Made by a program: the position numbers and the translations under genes. Source: Dietzia sp. ANT_WB102 (GTDB taxonomy: Bacteria > Actinomycetota > Actinomycetes > Mycobacteriales > Mycobacteriaceae). From it: a stretch of 64,000 nt of DNA. Location of the stretch: the NCBI RefSeq assembly GCF_008369165.1, contig NZ_VOBA01000001.1, forward strand, positions 496,001-560,000. The letters are read 5' to 3'. The notes below the pieces were generated by a model that was given only the letters and a program-made list of their open reading frames with translations, was not told the DNA's origin and did no database searches. Of this stretch, positions 16,784 through 24,796 are shown piece after piece. The stretch's first letter is position 1. Each line of letters begins with the position of its first letter.

Positions 16784-17701
16784 TCAGTCCGTCCGCGCGG
16801 TGTCCGCGGCGACGGTATTCGCAGCGGCGAGGTCGCCCAGCTTCTCGTGGTCGATGCGCCCGGGCACGGTATCGGACATGAACTCGGTAATGACCTGCTC
16901 GACCGCAGCCGGGTCCTCGACGTGTGGATAGTGGCCGCTGCCGTCGATGACCGCCAGGCGACTGCCCGGGATCGCCTCGTGGGTGGAGTGTCCGTGGGAA
17001 ATCGGGATGATCGGGTCGCGGTCTCCCCAGATCAGCTGGAACGGTAACTGGCCGGCCACGTGCAGGCGGTTGGTGGCGGAGACGGCCTGGCCCTTGTTGT
17101 CCACGACCGCCCGCAGTGTCTTGAAGAATGTCTTGCGGTGTCCCGGTCTGCCCAGGGACTCGTAGGCCGCCCATGACTCTGCGATCGACTCGGCCCGGAT
17201 GCCCATCCCTCTGAAGAAACGCCGTGCCGAATTCCCGGTGTTCACGAAGAGCGGGGCCGCACCGATCGTCAGCAGGATCTCGGCTCCGGGCACGGCCAGC
17301 AGCCGGAGGATCCAGTTGACCTCCTTGCCCAGGCCGCCACTGCCGATCAGCACGATCCGCTCGCAGTACTCGGGGTACTGGTAGACGAACTGCATGGCGA
17401 CGCCGCCGCCGAGCGACTGCCCGACGACCGTGCATCGCTTGATTCCCTTGACCACCAGCAGGTCGCGCAGGACCGACGCCATCGCGCCGAGCGAGTAGTC
17501 GTCGAAGTCGAGTGAACTCTCCCCGTGGCCGGGCAGATCCGGAGCGATGATGTGGAACCGGGATTCCAGGCGCGGAATCATCTCACGCCAGGTGGTCGAG
17601 CTGCCGGCCATGCCGTGGATGAGCAGGATCGTCGGCTTGCCCTCGCCGGCACCCGCCTCGCGGTAGGCCAGCTCTCGCCCGTGAAGTGTCGTGGTCTGCA
17701 T
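16784..17701 (-). CDS. Alpha/beta-hydrolase
   Basis: A 305-residue cytosolic hydrolase with LLIHGMAGSSTTW (oxyanion loop), DLPGHGESS, the elbow VVGQSLGGGVA (Ser near 110), a cap region and the acid/base pair in IWGDRDPIIP and DGSGHYPHVEDP. The order is that of the MhpC/epoxide-hydrolase-like family with a serine nucleophile, so an esterase, lipase or C-C hydrolase. I chose ATG 17701, which has GAGGGGGA 6 nt upstream; ATG 17707 is too close to that site. Substrate unknown. Confidence 0.88.
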   Translation of the reverse strand: MQTTTLHGRELAYREAGAGEGKPTILLIHGMAGSSTTWREMIPRLESRFHIIAPDLPGHGESSLDFDDYSLGAMASVLRDLLVVKGIKRCTVVGQSLGGGVAMQFVYQYPEYCERIVLIGSGGLGKEVNWILRLLAVPGAEILLTIGAAPLFVNTGNSARRFFRGMGIRAESIAESWAAYESLGRPGHRKTFFKTLRAVVDNKGQAVSATNRLHVAGQLPFQLIWGDRDPIIPISHGHSTHEAIPGSRLAVIDGSGHYPHVEDPAAVEQVITEFMSDTVPGRIDHEKLGDLAAANTVAADTARTD

Positions 17702-17846
17702 AGTCATTCCCCCTCGGGGACGGCCTCCCGCGCGTATCTCGTCGCAGGGAGTACCTCGCTTCATTGTGCGCCCTCAAGGTCGCTTGTGCAGTTCCCTACG
17801 TCACAGTACGACAGAGCCGCGTATGACGACGGGCTCTCGAGGCCGG

Positions 17847-18977
17847 TCAGGCAGGGGCGCGCTCGTGGTCGTCACCGCGCTGGTGGCCCTCGTCGTCGTC
17901 TTCGCCGTCGGGCCCCTCACCGTCGCGCCCGGCAGCGAGAGACCGCACGACGGTGTTGGCCATCGCGGTGACGGGGACGGCGAACAGCGCACCCACTATG
18001 CCGAAGAGATAGGTCCCGGCTGCGACCACCACGATCACAGCGAGCGGATGCAGCGCCACGGCGTGGCCCATGAGAAATGGTTGCAGCACATGCAACTCGA
18101 GCTGGTGGACCACTACGACGATCGCCAGCATCACGATCGCTATGACCGGACCGCGGTCGACCAACGCCAGCACCGTGGGGATCACCCCGGCGACGAGAGT
18201 GCCGACGATGGGCACAAAGGACGCCAGGAACACGACGACCATGATTGGGATCACGAACGGAACCCGCAGCAGCGCCGCACCGGTGCCGACCCCGGCTGCG
18301 TTGATGGCGGCCACGGTGAGCTGCGTTCGGGTGTAAGTGCCCAGGCTGCCCCAGCCGCGGCGGAAGGCGACGTCGACGTGCTCGCGGCTCGCGCGCGGCA
18401 GCCACCGCACGAAAAACTCCCACAGCCTCTCACCGTGGTAGAGGAAGAAGAACAGCGACACCAGGCAGATGAGCGCGCCCGCCACGGCGTCGAGCGCGGT
18501 GTGACCGACCTGGACCGCGCCGGCAGCGACCGAGTTGGAGTTCGTCTCGACCCAGGTGCGCACCTGGGAGACGGCCTCCTGCAGCCGGTCTGCGGTGAGG
18601 TGCAATGGGCCGTCCTTCAGCCACGTCAGGGCGGCGTCGGTGCCGCCGCCGAGTTTGGCCCGCATCTCAGGGACCCCGGTGGCGACCTGGGTCGTGACCG
18701 CGGCCAACGCGGCGAGGACGACAACTACGAGCCCGACGACGACGACGAGGGATGCCGCTGCCCGCGGGACTCGCTTCGGGATGCGGTCGACCAACGGACG
18801 GAGCATGGCCGCGAGCAGGACCGCGATCGCCAGCGGCGCGATAATGATCGCCAGCCGACCGATCACTTGGCCGAGGATCCAGCCCCCGCCCGCGATGAGG
18901 AGCAGGCACGCCGACCACACCGCCGCGAGCACGATCGGATACGGCAGGTGCTCGCGCGCGATGGGGCGGAGTGTCAT
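17847..18977 (-). CDS. AI-2E family transporter (PerM-like permease)
   Basis: A 376-residue membrane protein with about eight helices. Paired hydrophobic segments open the protein. A soluble region (VPEMRAKLGGGTDAALTWL) and LIGLVSLFFFLYHG-like helices follow, then VPFVIPIMVVVFLASFVPIVGTL and YLFGIVGALFAVPVTA. This is the AI-2E/YdiK family, whose members export signal molecules or act as sodium/proton antiporters. The tail is a charged GEGPDGEDDDEGH stretch. ATG 18977 lacks a Shine-Dalgarno but TATCAT is 6 nt upstream, fitting a leaderless start. Confidence 0.9.
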   Translation of the reverse strand: MTLRPIAREHLPYPIVLAAVWSACLLLIAGGGWILGQVIGRLAIIIAPLAIAVLLAAMLRPLVDRIPKRVPRAAASLVVVVGLVVVVLAALAAVTTQVATGVPEMRAKLGGGTDAALTWLKDGPLHLTADRLQEAVSQVRTWVETNSNSVAAGAVQVGHTALDAVAGALICLVSLFFFLYHGERLWEFFVRWLPRASREHVDVAFRRGWGSLGTYTRTQLTVAAINAAGVGTGAALLRVPFVIPIMVVVFLASFVPIVGTLVAGVIPTVLALVDRGPVIAIVMLAIVVVVHQLELHVLQPFLMGHAVALHPLAVIVVVAAGTYLFGIVGALFAVPVTAMANTVVRSLAAGRDGEGPDGEDDDEGHQRGDDHERAPA

Positions 18978-19252
18978 CGCCCAATGATAGGCCTCGCCGA
19001 GAGACTCCTCCCCGCGATCGGTGACAGGTGGTGGATCAGGTCCAGGGCGGTCGGTTCCGAGCGTTGCGGGGCGCGTGGGCAGGATCATCACGCGCACGAC
19101 ACCTTCTGGGATTCCGCCTCCCTCCACACCGAGGTCGTCACCAGCCCCGCACTGTCGCAGATCGGCAGGCAGTGGCCGACCGACGAGCGCCAGATCGGCA
19201 TCCTCGGCACGGCGAGCTCTGACGTCTCCCGCCCGCGGGTAACGTCGGGAAC

Positions 19253-20101
19253 ATGAGCAACGACGAGCGGCCGGACCTCTGGTTCCGCCGAGACGGCATG
19301 GAGCTGCGGGCCGTGGACTCCGGACCGGATGACGGTGAAGCGATCGTGCTGCTCCACGGCTTCCCGCAGCGAACCTCCAGCTGGGACCTTGTGGTGCCGC
19401 TACTGCACGCCGCCGGGTATCGCACCCTGGCGCTCGACCAGCGCGGTTATTGCGAATCCGCCCGCCCCCGCGGTCGGCGCGCGTACCGCCTGTCCGAGCT
19501 GGTCGGGGATGTCATCGCGCTGCTCGACGCCGCCGGTCTCGCTGACGCACATGTGGTGGGCCACGACTGGGGCGCCGCCGTGGCCTGGGGCGTCGCAGGG
19601 TCGCACCCCGACCGGGTCCGCACCCTCACCGCGGTGTCGGTCCCCCATCCCGCCGCGTTCCTCCAAGCGATGCTCACCTCCGATCAGCTGGTGCGATCCT
19701 GGTACATCGGGCTCTTCCAGCTGCCGTTCCTGCCGGAGTTGCTACTCACCTCGACCGGACCTCGGACAGAGAAGGCCCTCGCCGGGACGGGCATGACGCC
19801 GGAGATGATCGAACGCTATCGGCGCGAGATGGTCACGGCCGGCGCGATTCCCGGCGGGGTCGCCTGGTACCGGGCGCTGCCCTTCGCCTCTCCCCGGGGC
19901 GCGACCGCGCCGGTCCGCGTGCCCACGACATATGTCTGGAGCGACGGCGACCCCGCCCTGGGGCGGGGTGGCGCGGAGCGGACCCGCCACCATGTCGACG
20001 CCGACTACCGGTTTGTCGAACTGAACGGCGTCAGCCACTGGATTCCCGACGAACGACCGGTGGAGTTGGCCGACGCGATCATCGCCCGCGCGAAGGGCTG
20101 A
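19253..20101 (+). CDS. Epoxide hydrolase-like alpha/beta-hydrolase
   Basis: A 282-residue hydrolase whose nucleophile position is Asp: VVGHDWGAAVAW near residue 100. That elbow, with LLHGFPQRTSSW and LDQRGYCESARP, marks the epoxide hydrolase/haloalkane dehalogenase branch. The acid is probably in VWSDGDPAL and the base is His in NGVSHWIPDE. It would open epoxides to diols. ATG 19253 follows TAACGT by 7 nt without a Shine-Dalgarno, so it is probably leaderless. The 275 bp between it and the divergent permease gene hold only the two promoters as far as I can see. Confidence 0.88.
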   Translation: MSNDERPDLWFRRDGMELRAVDSGPDDGEAIVLLHGFPQRTSSWDLVVPLLHAAGYRTLALDQRGYCESARPRGRRAYRLSELVGDVIALLDAAGLADAHVVGHDWGAAVAWGVAGSHPDRVRTLTAVSVPHPAAFLQAMLTSDQLVRSWYIGLFQLPFLPELLLTSTGPRTEKALAGTGMTPEMIERYRREMVTAGAIPGGVAWYRALPFASPRGATAPVRVPTTYVWSDGDPALGRGGAERTRHHVDADYRFVELNGVSHWIPDERPVELADAIIARAKG

Positions 20102-20160
20102 ACCGCCGGTCAGGGCCGTCCCGCAGTCTCGCGACCGCCGCGCGCACGTGGCGCCGGACG

Positions 20161-22014
20161 CTACCCGGAGGCCGAAGGCGCCTCCGCATTGCAGCCCCGC
20201 TGCGCGGGGCGACTCGCCGCCGTACCGATATGACTGCCCGATAACTGCCGCGCCGTGTTGATCAGCCCCACCATGCTGAACGCCTGCGGGGTGTTGCCCA
20301 CCTGGCAGCGCCGTTCCACGTCGTATTCCTCCGACAACAGACCGACATCACTGCGCAGCCCCAGCAATCGCTCGAACAATTCCTCCGCCCGATCCTCTTC
20401 ACCCAGTCCGTGCAGGGCGTCGGCGTACCAGAAACTGCACGCGAGGAACGCGCTCTCTGTACCGGACAGACCATCCACGTCGCCGTCGGCGGTGGGGTCG
20501 TACCGCATGAGGTAGCCGTCCCTCATCAACTCGTGCTCGACGGCCCTCACCGTTCCGCGCATCCTCTCGTCAGCCCACGGCAAGAAACCCACGCGCGGCA
20601 TCAGCAGCAGCGCAGCGTCGAGACCTCGCGATCCGTAGAACTGGGTGAATGTCCCCCGATCCGAATCGAAACCGTTCGTGGTGATGTCGGTGTGAATCTG
20701 CTGACGCAGTCTGCGCCATCGGTCCACGGGGCCGTCGAGCCCGTGCTGCTCGACGGTGTGGACGGCACGGTCGACGCCGGCCCAGGCCATCACCTTGGAG
20801 TGCACGAAGTGGCGCTGCGGTCCCCGCATCTCCCACAGTCCGTTGTCCGGCTTATCCCAATTGCCCTCGAGGAAGTCCAGCAGCGCTCGTTGCACGTCCC
20901 ATGCGTCTTCGACCGGTTCGATGCCGGTCTCGCGGACCAGGTGGAGTCCGTCGAGCACCTCCCCCCACACGTCCAGCTGGAACTGGTCGGCCGCGGCGTT
21001 GCCGATCCGCACCGGGGTACTGGAGCGGAAACCCGGGAGCCAGTCGAGTTCGCTCTCGGGAATGCGCCGACTGCCGTCGATCCCGTACATGATCTGCAGC
21101 TTGGAGGGATCGCCTGCGACGGCTCGGACCAACCACTCGCGCCACGCGCGGGCCTCCTCCTCGTAGCCGGTACCGAGGAGAGCCTGCAGCGTGAACGTGG
21201 AATCCCGCAGCCAGCAGTATCGGTAGTCCCAATTCCGCGACCCGCCGATCTCCTCCGGCAACGATGTGGTCGCAGCCGCCAGGATGCCGCCGGTGGGGGC
21301 GTAGGTCAATGCCTTGAGCGTGATCACGGAACGGCGCACGGCCTCCGGCCACCGGCCCCGGTAGTCGCATTGATGAAGCCATGACCTCCAGAACTTCTCA
21401 GTGTCCCGGAGTGCCCGCAGCGCCTCGACCCTCCGAGGTCTCGGCAGGTGGGAGGCCCGGTAGGTCAGCACGAAGTGGACCCGCTGACCGGCGTCCACAT
21501 CGAATGACGCGACGGTGGTCATATCTTCGCCGCGAAGTCGGACGTCGGTGTCCAACCAGACGGCATCGGGTCCCGCGATCGCCTCGATGCCCCGGTCGGT
21601 GCTGCGTACCCACGGCACCACGTGTCCGTAGTCCATGCGAAGTCGCAGATCCATCCGCATCGGTACCCGCCCGCTGAGACCCTCGACAATCCGCACGACG
21701 TCCGCGGCGTCGCCTCGCGGTGGCATGAAGTCGGTCACCCGGACGCTGCCCTCAGGCGTGTGCCACTCCGACTCGAGAACCAGTGTGTCTTCCCGGTAGC
21801 GACGGGTCGTCGTGACGTCCCGCCCCTCGGGGGCGATCCGCCAGCGTCCCGCCGACTCGTCACCCAGCAGCGCGGCGAAGAATGCCGGGGAGTCGAACCG
21901 CGGAAGGCACAGCCAGTCAATGCTGCCGTCACGGTGCACCAGTGCAGCCGAGTGCAGGTCGCCGATCAGCGCGTAGTCCTCGATCAGCCGCGGCCCCTCG
22001 GCGCGGGTGCTCAC
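20161..22014 (-). CDS. Glycoside hydrolase family 15 protein (glucoamylase/trehalase-like)
   Basis: A 617-residue cytosolic GH15 protein. It has the N-terminal beta-sandwich (LIEDYALIGDLHSAALVHRDGSIDWLC) and the catalytic (alpha/alpha)6 barrel with SRNWDYRYCWLRDSTFTL, a general-acid region around DWLPGFRSSTPVRIGN and a C-terminal GTESAFLACSFWYADAL. In mycobacteria related proteins are trehalases; others release glucose from alpha-glucans. Its GTG start overlaps the stop of the glucose dehydrogenase gene (GTGA), so liberated glucose may be handed to that enzyme. There is no signal peptide, so the substrate is intracellular. Confidence 0.9.
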   Translation of the reverse strand: MSTRAEGPRLIEDYALIGDLHSAALVHRDGSIDWLCLPRFDSPAFFAALLGDESAGRWRIAPEGRDVTTTRRYREDTLVLESEWHTPEGSVRVTDFMPPRGDAADVVRIVEGLSGRVPMRMDLRLRMDYGHVVPWVRSTDRGIEAIAGPDAVWLDTDVRLRGEDMTTVASFDVDAGQRVHFVLTYRASHLPRPRRVEALRALRDTEKFWRSWLHQCDYRGRWPEAVRRSVITLKALTYAPTGGILAAATTSLPEEIGGSRNWDYRYCWLRDSTFTLQALLGTGYEEEARAWREWLVRAVAGDPSKLQIMYGIDGSRRIPESELDWLPGFRSSTPVRIGNAAADQFQLDVWGEVLDGLHLVRETGIEPVEDAWDVQRALLDFLEGNWDKPDNGLWEMRGPQRHFVHSKVMAWAGVDRAVHTVEQHGLDGPVDRWRRLRQQIHTDITTNGFDSDRGTFTQFYGSRGLDAALLLMPRVGFLPWADERMRGTVRAVEHELMRDGYLMRYDPTADGDVDGLSGTESAFLACSFWYADALHGLGEEDRAEELFERLLGLRSDVGLLSEEYDVERRCQVGNTPQAFSMVGLINTARQLSGSHIGTAASRPAQRGCNAEAPSASG

Positions 22015-23072
22015 TGCTGGCCCTCGTCGATCGCTATAACGACCTTCACGTCATCGTCCTGCGCAGTGAAGGCGTCCCGGTAGTCCTCGAGCGGCACCCG
22101 CCTGCTGATGACCCCCTCCAGCCAGGACGCGTCGGCCGCCGACAGCGCGTCGGCAGCCGCCTCGAAGTGACGACGGTTCGCGTTGACCGACCCCACCACC
22201 ACATCGTTCTCCAGTACGAGATCACGGTTGAGCGCGCCCGCATCCACCTCGACGGAGGAGCCGGGGGTCGACACGCCGGTCAGGCACACGATCCCGTACC
22301 CGTTCGTCCCTCGCATCGCGTCGAAGACCAGCTGACCGGCGCCGGTGGCCTCGATGATGATGTCCGGATCGACCTTCCCCGTGACCGTGGCCGCGTTCTC
22401 GCTGTGATAGGTGGCGCCCAGTTTCTCGACCAGGGCGGGCTTCGGCCCGCCGGTGACCTGATCGAGGACGTGGACGTCCAAGCCCTTCTGTACCCCGATC
22501 ATCGCCGCCAGCAAGCCGATCGGCCCCGCGCCCGTAACCAGGACGGTTCGTGGATCGAACCAACTGCGCTGCCCGATCCGGTAGATCTGCTCCCAGGCTT
22601 TGGCGACCACGCTGGTCGGTTCCATCAGCACACCTACACGTTCGAGATCCGGATCCAGGCGGACCGCGTACTCGGGTTCGACAGTCCACCACTGACTCCC
22701 GTATCCGTCGCGCTGTTTGATCCCGCGCTCCGTGTACTGCCCGTTACGACACATGTCGGGCTCCCCGTGTGCGCATGCTCCACACGGCACCGGGTCGGGC
22801 CGTCGAACCACACCCGCGACCAGGTCGCCTGCGTGAAAGCCTGAGTCCGCTGGCGCCTTCTCCACCCGGCCGAGTGACTCGTGACCGAGGATGAGCCGTC
22901 GTGCGCCGTCGGGTTCCTGTCCGTAGTCGCCCGAGACGATCTCCTTATCCGTCCCGCACACCCCGAGCGCGAGGCCGCGGACCAGGAGGTCCCCCGGCCC
23001 CGGTACGGGATCGGGGACGTCGTCCAGCGAGATCGAGTCTGCTGTTCCCGGGATCACCGTGAGTGCGCGCAT
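22011..23072 (-). CDS. Glucose 1-dehydrogenase-type zinc alcohol dehydrogenase
   Basis: A 353-residue medium-chain dehydrogenase. It shows the catalytic zinc site GVCGTDKE and LILGHESLG, a Cys-rich lobe (VPCGACAHGEPDMC), and a Rossmann motif VTGAGPIGLLAAMIGVQKG. The combination with VLDQVTGGPKPALVEKLGA and the C-terminal NDVVVGSVNANRRHFEAA is that of glucose 1-dehydrogenases, which oxidise glucose to gluconolactone with NAD(P). It precedes and overlaps the GH15 gene. Other sugar substrates are possible. Confidence 0.88.
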   Translation of the reverse strand: MRALTVIPGTADSISLDDVPDPVPGPGDLLVRGLALGVCGTDKEIVSGDYGQEPDGARRLILGHESLGRVEKAPADSGFHAGDLVAGVVRRPDPVPCGACAHGEPDMCRNGQYTERGIKQRDGYGSQWWTVEPEYAVRLDPDLERVGVLMEPTSVVAKAWEQIYRIGQRSWFDPRTVLVTGAGPIGLLAAMIGVQKGLDVHVLDQVTGGPKPALVEKLGATYHSENAATVTGKVDPDIIIEATGAGQLVFDAMRGTNGYGIVCLTGVSTPGSSVEVDAGALNRDLVLENDVVVGSVNANRRHFEAAADALSAADASWLEGVISRRVPLEDYRDAFTAQDDDVKVVIAIDEGQQ

Positions 23073-23217
23073 AGCCCCGTACTACTCTCCCGGTCGGTCT
23101 TCCGCCACTGGTCGCCCGAACCACCGTCGGTGACGACTCGTCGCGATGTCCTGGATCGTCACCGCGTCGCGGGTGGAGGGTCGACGACGACGTGAGTCAG
23201 AGCCCGGACGGCGGTCC

Positions 23218-24633
23218 CTACTCCTCGGCCCACGGCGGCGGGATGAACCTGGCGACGATCCCAGACAGCAGAGCGACACCGCCACCCAGGGCCAGTGCGA
23301 CGCGCAATCCGGTTTCGGAGGGGATCAGGAGGCCATGGCTTTCCACGGACATCTGGGCGAGCACCACGCCGATGACCGCGGCGGAGACGGACGTGCCGAT
23401 CGACCGCATCAGTGAATTGAAACTGTTCGCCGAGCCCATCTCGGTCCGGGGGACGGAGTCGAGGATGAGCGAGGGCATGGCACCGTAGGCCAGTCCCACG
23501 CCGCCGTTCATGATGATCGCGGAGATCATGAGTCCCCAGGTCGACCCCATGAGCAGGAGCGCCGATCCATAGCCGGCGGCGATGACGAGCGCGCCCAGGA
23601 CGAGCGTCGGTTTCGGTCCACGTTTGGTGATGAGTCGGCCACTGAGTGGAGACACGGCCATCATCGCCAGTCCGCCGGGGGCGATCCACAGTCCCATGGC
23701 GATCATCGACTGCCCGAGCCCGTAGCCGGTGCCGACGGGCAATTGCAGTACTTGCGGGACGATCAGCAGTTGGGCGTACATCCCTACACCGATCAGGACG
23801 GTCGCGATGTTGGTGACCAACACGGGCGGCCGGGCCGCCACCCTCAGGTCGACCAATGGTGAGCGCGCGCGCAGGACCCACGCCCCCCACCCGGCGAACA
23901 CCACAACCGAGAGCGCCCCCAAGCCGAGGGTCAGCCCGCTCGTCCATCCCCAGTCGGCGCCCTTGGACACCGCCAGCAGCATCGCGATCAGAGCGGTCGC
24001 CAACCCGAGGGCCCCCGGCACGTCGAGTGAGCCGTCCGGTTTGGCGGCCGGTGTGGGCCGCAGGATAGCGACCATCATCGTCACGATGACGACACCGAGC
24101 AGCGCGGAACCCCAGAACATCCACTGCCAGGCTCCGAACTCGGCCAGCGCGGCCGCCGCGGGGAGCCCGAGCGCGCCACCCACCCCGAGCGACGAGCTCA
24201 TCAGGCTGATCGACGGTGCCAGGCGGGCGGGCGGGAGGTTTTCGCGCATGGTGGCGATGCCGATGGGGATCACGCCGATGCCCATCCCTTGCAGGGCCCG
24301 TCCGATCAGCATCGGCCAGAGGGAGGTGGCCAACGCGCACACCACCGAGCCGACCACCATGAGGGCGGTGCACCCGATGAGGACGTACTTCTTGGGGTAG
24401 ATATCTCCGAGCCGGCCCATGACCGGGCCCGTCACGGCGCCGGAGAGCAGCGTGACGGTGACGACCCACGCCGCGTTGCTGGGGGACGTGCCGAGGATGT
24501 CCGGGAGACGTCCGAGGATCGGGATCACCAGCGACTGGCACAGTGACATCACGATTCCCGCCGAGGCGAGCACGAAAACCAACCCGTGATGGTCCGGTCT
24601 GGCGGTACGGGCGCCGCGAGCGTTGTCAGGCAA
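23218..24633 (-). CDS. MFS transporter, 14-helix DHA2 type (drug export)
   Basis: A 471-residue membrane protein with about 14 helices. The loop motif GRLGDIYPKKYVLIG follows helix 2, and motif C-like LMSSSLGVGGALGLPAAA occurs in helix 5, both typical of proton-driven DHA2 exporters. The best start is TTG 24633; a four-codon ATG reading frame (ATG 24640 to TGA) overlaps it and has the nearer ribosome site GAGAGGG. The promoter region carries the operator-like palindrome at 24693, similar to that of the monooxygenase operon, so it may belong to the same regulon. Confidence 0.88.
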   Translation of the reverse strand: MPDNARGARTARPDHHGLVFVLASAGIVMSLCQSLVIPILGRLPDILGTSPSNAAWVVTVTLLSGAVTGPVMGRLGDIYPKKYVLIGCTALMVVGSVVCALATSLWPMLIGRALQGMGIGVIPIGIATMRENLPPARLAPSISLMSSSLGVGGALGLPAAAALAEFGAWQWMFWGSALLGVVIVTMMVAILRPTPAAKPDGSLDVPGALGLATALIAMLLAVSKGADWGWTSGLTLGLGALSVVVFAGWGAWVLRARSPLVDLRVAARPPVLVTNIATVLIGVGMYAQLLIVPQVLQLPVGTGYGLGQSMIAMGLWIAPGGLAMMAVSPLSGRLITKRGPKPTLVLGALVIAAGYGSALLLMGSTWGLMISAIIMNGGVGLAYGAMPSLILDSVPRTEMGSANSFNSLMRSIGTSVSAAVIGVVLAQMSVESHGLLIPSETGLRVALALGGGVALLSGIVARFIPPPWAEE

Positions 24634-24692
24634 CCGTCATTTCCCTCTCCCGAACCGTCCCCACTGTCGAACGGAGACTACAGCGTCGCATT

Positions 24693-24706
24693 TTGACGCC
24701 CGTCAA
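24693..24706 (-). promoter_or_regulatory. Operator-like palindrome in the MFS promoter
   Basis: TTGACGCCCGTCAA is a perfect 6+2+6 palindrome about 60 bp upstream of the MFS start. Read on the minus strand it gives TTGACG as -35, with TGTAGT 18 bp downstream as a possible -10. The same core overlaps the -35 box of the monooxygenase promoter at 11456. Confidence 0.55.
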
Positions 24707-24796
24707 GAGCCGGAATGACGCGGGCGGGCAGGATCGAGGGTCAGTCCTCGGGGCTTTCCGCTGCCGCGGCCATCTCGGCGACCATCCGTACCGCGT

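Noticed and set aside
17691-19256. Long plus-strand open frame (521 codons) opposite the AI-2E permease
   Set aside because: Its translation is His/Asp/Arg-rich without domain or hydrophobic pattern, while the minus strand encodes a complete permease. It is an antisense shadow typical of high GC.
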